This document shows, piece by piece, positions 5,812 to 6,618 of a stretch of 6,618 nucleotides of DNA; the stretch's first letter is position 1, and each line of letters opens with the position of its first letter. This DNA is from JAQVWU01 sp964628455 (GTDB lineage: Bacteria > Bacillota > Clostridia > Oscillospirales > CAG-272). The stretch covers positions 1 through 6,618 of the forward strand of contig CAZVPD010000190.1 in assembly GCA_964628455.1 (NCBI GenBank). Direction: 5' to 3'. Below the pieces are notes generated by a model, which saw nothing but the letters and a program-made list of their open reading frames with translations, made no database searches and had not been told where the DNA came from. The position numbers were made by a program, and so were the translations under genes.

Positions 5812-5862
5812 ATATTTTCATCGCGAAACGTTATTCGCGGCGGATGTCTGCGGCGTTTTTTT
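5807..5862 (+). terminator. Expression-platform terminator of riboswitch copy 2
   Basis: An inner stem CGCGAA (5822-5827) with TTCGCG (5834-5839) shares the loop ACGTTA with copy 1. An imperfect middle region leads to an outer stem GCCGT (5807-5811) with GCGGC (5850-5854), followed by G and seven T (5856-5862). The inner stem is not next to a U tract, so termination needs the outer stem, whose left strand is the 3' half of aptamer P1. Ligand-stabilised P1 would prevent it, predicting an ON switch. Confidence 0.8.
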
Positions 5863-5877
5863 ATTTCCCTTGAAACA

Positions 5878-5892
5878 CCCCGGTACCCGGGG
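5878..5892 (+). other. Small GC-rich hairpin in the leader
   Basis: CCCCGG (5878-5883) and CCGGGG (5887-5892) pair around the triloop TAC. A second small hairpin, TCCG/CGGA at 5899-5911, follows. Neither is followed by a U tract, so neither is a terminator. They may insulate or stabilise the mRNA 5' of the ribosome binding site. No other feature is seen between 5863 and 5939. Confidence 0.35.
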
Positions 5893-5939
5893 CGAAACTC
5901 CGGTCTTCGGAACTTATTAGTTTATACCGACCCTTCAAC

Positions 5940-5963
5940 GACATAAGGACATAAGAACATAAG
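5940..5963 (+). repeat. Three tandem 8-bp repeats abutting the ribosome binding site
   Basis: GACATAAG, GACATAAG and AACATAAG lie head to tail (5940-5947, 5948-5955, 5956-5963). The last unit runs into AAGGAG (5961-5966), the ribosome binding site 8 nt before the ATG at 5975. The first unit boundary also creates AAGGA. Copy number could change by replication slippage without touching the coding frame. Confidence 0.7.
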
Positions 5964-5974
5964 GAGAAAATCAC

Positions 5975-6618
5975 ATGAAACCGAAAAAGAATTTCAGCAG
6001 AGCACTCAGCATTCTTCTGGTCATCTCCATGCTGTCCGGCATTCTGCTGACCATGCCTGTTTCTGCGGCGACGACGGGATGGCTTTCGCCCACTGCCGGC
6101 GACAATACAGGCGTCGGCGGCGGTATCAACGCAGCCGATATCCCGAAAGCATTCGATCTTGACGGCGACTATTTAACATTCGGAACCAATAACGAGAGAG
6201 CAGCGTTTTACAGTTTCGGCGCAGCAGCTGTACCGGCCGGCTCGACGGTCACCGGAATCGAAGTCGCGCTTACAGGCTACAGAAACAATTCGGAGAACTG
6301 GCAGGTCTCTCTGTCCTACAACGGAGGCACAAACTGGACTTCGCCGGCAATCATCGGGGGAAACACTTTCGGATCGACGGATTCCACTCAGATCATCGGA
6401 GGTCCCGCCGAAACATGGAGCTATTCGCCCTGGACTGCCGCCATTATCAACAGCAGCAATTTCAGAGTCAGGCTGGTCTCCGACAATATGTCGGGCGGTA
6501 CCAAACTGATAGCCCTTGAACATATACAGGTCCGGTTTACCTATACGGCAGGCACCCATACCGTGACCTGGAAGACGCAGGACGGGTCCTCGACCTACGA
6601 GACCGACACGAACGTCCC
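5975..6618 (+). CDS. Secreted surface protein under cyclic-di-GMP riboswitch control, N-terminal part (3' partial)
   Basis: The frame opens at ATG 5975, 8 nt after AAGGAG, and stays open to the window end, giving 214 residues. Residues 1-31 are a signal peptide: MKPKKNFSR, a hydrophobic core, then PVSA-A. Residues about 33-190 form a beta-rich domain (FDLDGDYLTFG, STVTGIEVALTGYRN, WQVSLSYNGGTNWT, NFRVRLVSDNMSG, HIQVRFTY) resembling jelly-roll modules in bacterial and phage surface proteins. It begins with a possible variable site for ligand contact, but no catalytic motif is seen. From about residue 194, HTVTWKTQDGSSTYETDTNV matches the start of InlB B-repeat/Listeria-Bacteroides repeats, usually present in several copies in large adhesins. 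The gene is the only one visible downstream of two tandem cyclic-di-GMP-I riboswitches, so its product is probably made when the second messenger is high, fitting a role in attachment or biofilm. The C-terminus and anchor are outside the window. Confidence 0.88.
   Translation, partial: MKPKKNFSRALSILLVISMLSGILLTMPVSAATTGWLSPTAGDNTGVGGGINAADIPKAFDLDGDYLTFGTNNERAAFYSFGAAAVPAGSTVTGIEVALTGYRNNSENWQVSLSYNGGTNWTSPAIIGGNTFGSTDSTQIIGGPAETWSYSPWTAAIINSSNFRVRLVSDNMSGGTKLIALEHIQVRFTYTAGTHTVTWKTQDGSSTYETDTNV

Noticed and set aside
5524..5862. CRISPR array or mobile-element repeats as the explanation for the direct repeats
   Set aside because: There are only two copies of about 92 nt with internal base-paired structure and terminators, no spacer pattern, and no transposase. 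The riboswitch reading explains every conserved block.
5593..5946. Open frame of 117 codons across the leader
   Set aside because: It lies over both riboswitch units. Its repeated peptide NMAASCR is just the translation of the repeated aptamer 3' end, and there is no ribosome binding site.

Overview
The window suggests a mid-GC Gram-positive bacterium of the Clostridia type. The evidence is near-consensus SigA-like promoters, GGAGG-type ribosome binding sites, U-tract hairpin terminators, a surface protein with a sortase-like C-terminus, and cyclic-di-GMP-I (GEMM-I) riboswitch aptamers. Coding DNA is GC-richer than the AT-rich promoter regions. The genus cannot be named from the sequence alone.

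Layout. (1) Positions 1-1274 hold the 3' part of a large extracellular protein: a glycine-rich domain, two Ig-like domains and a PxKF-type domain, followed by a strong terminator. (2) Positions 1426-2379 hold a very strong promoter and a secreted ThuA/glutamine-amidotransferase-like protein with a C-terminal wall/membrane anchor, ending at a terminator that probably works in both directions. (3) Positions 2439-3074 (minus strand) hold a GyrI-like/AraC effector-binding-domain protein with its own consensus promoter. (4) Diverging from it, positions 3093-5349 hold a probable two-gene operon: a GH28-like right-handed beta-helix protein without a signal peptide, then a class I SAM-dependent methyltransferase. 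The divergent intergenic region carries inverted repeats placed on both promoters. (5) Positions 5423-5974 are a leader of about 515 nt with two nearly identical cyclic-di-GMP-I riboswitch aptamers in tandem, each followed by its own terminator. (6) From 5975 the leader feeds a secreted protein that runs off the window and is just entering an InlB/Listeria-Bacteroides-type repeat, so it is probably a large surface adhesin.

How the parts work together. Two or three genes encode cell-surface proteins. The last is placed under second-messenger control, which fits cyclic-di-GMP control of attachment. The most notable observation is that the two aptamers share a 46-nt identical core but differ at the base that aligns with ligand-contacting G20 of the Vibrio cholerae Vc2 riboswitch: G in copy 2, C in copy 1. 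Copy 1 may therefore be degenerate or respond differently. The middle block (effector-binding protein, beta-helix protein, methyltransferase) looks like an independent, locally regulated unit.
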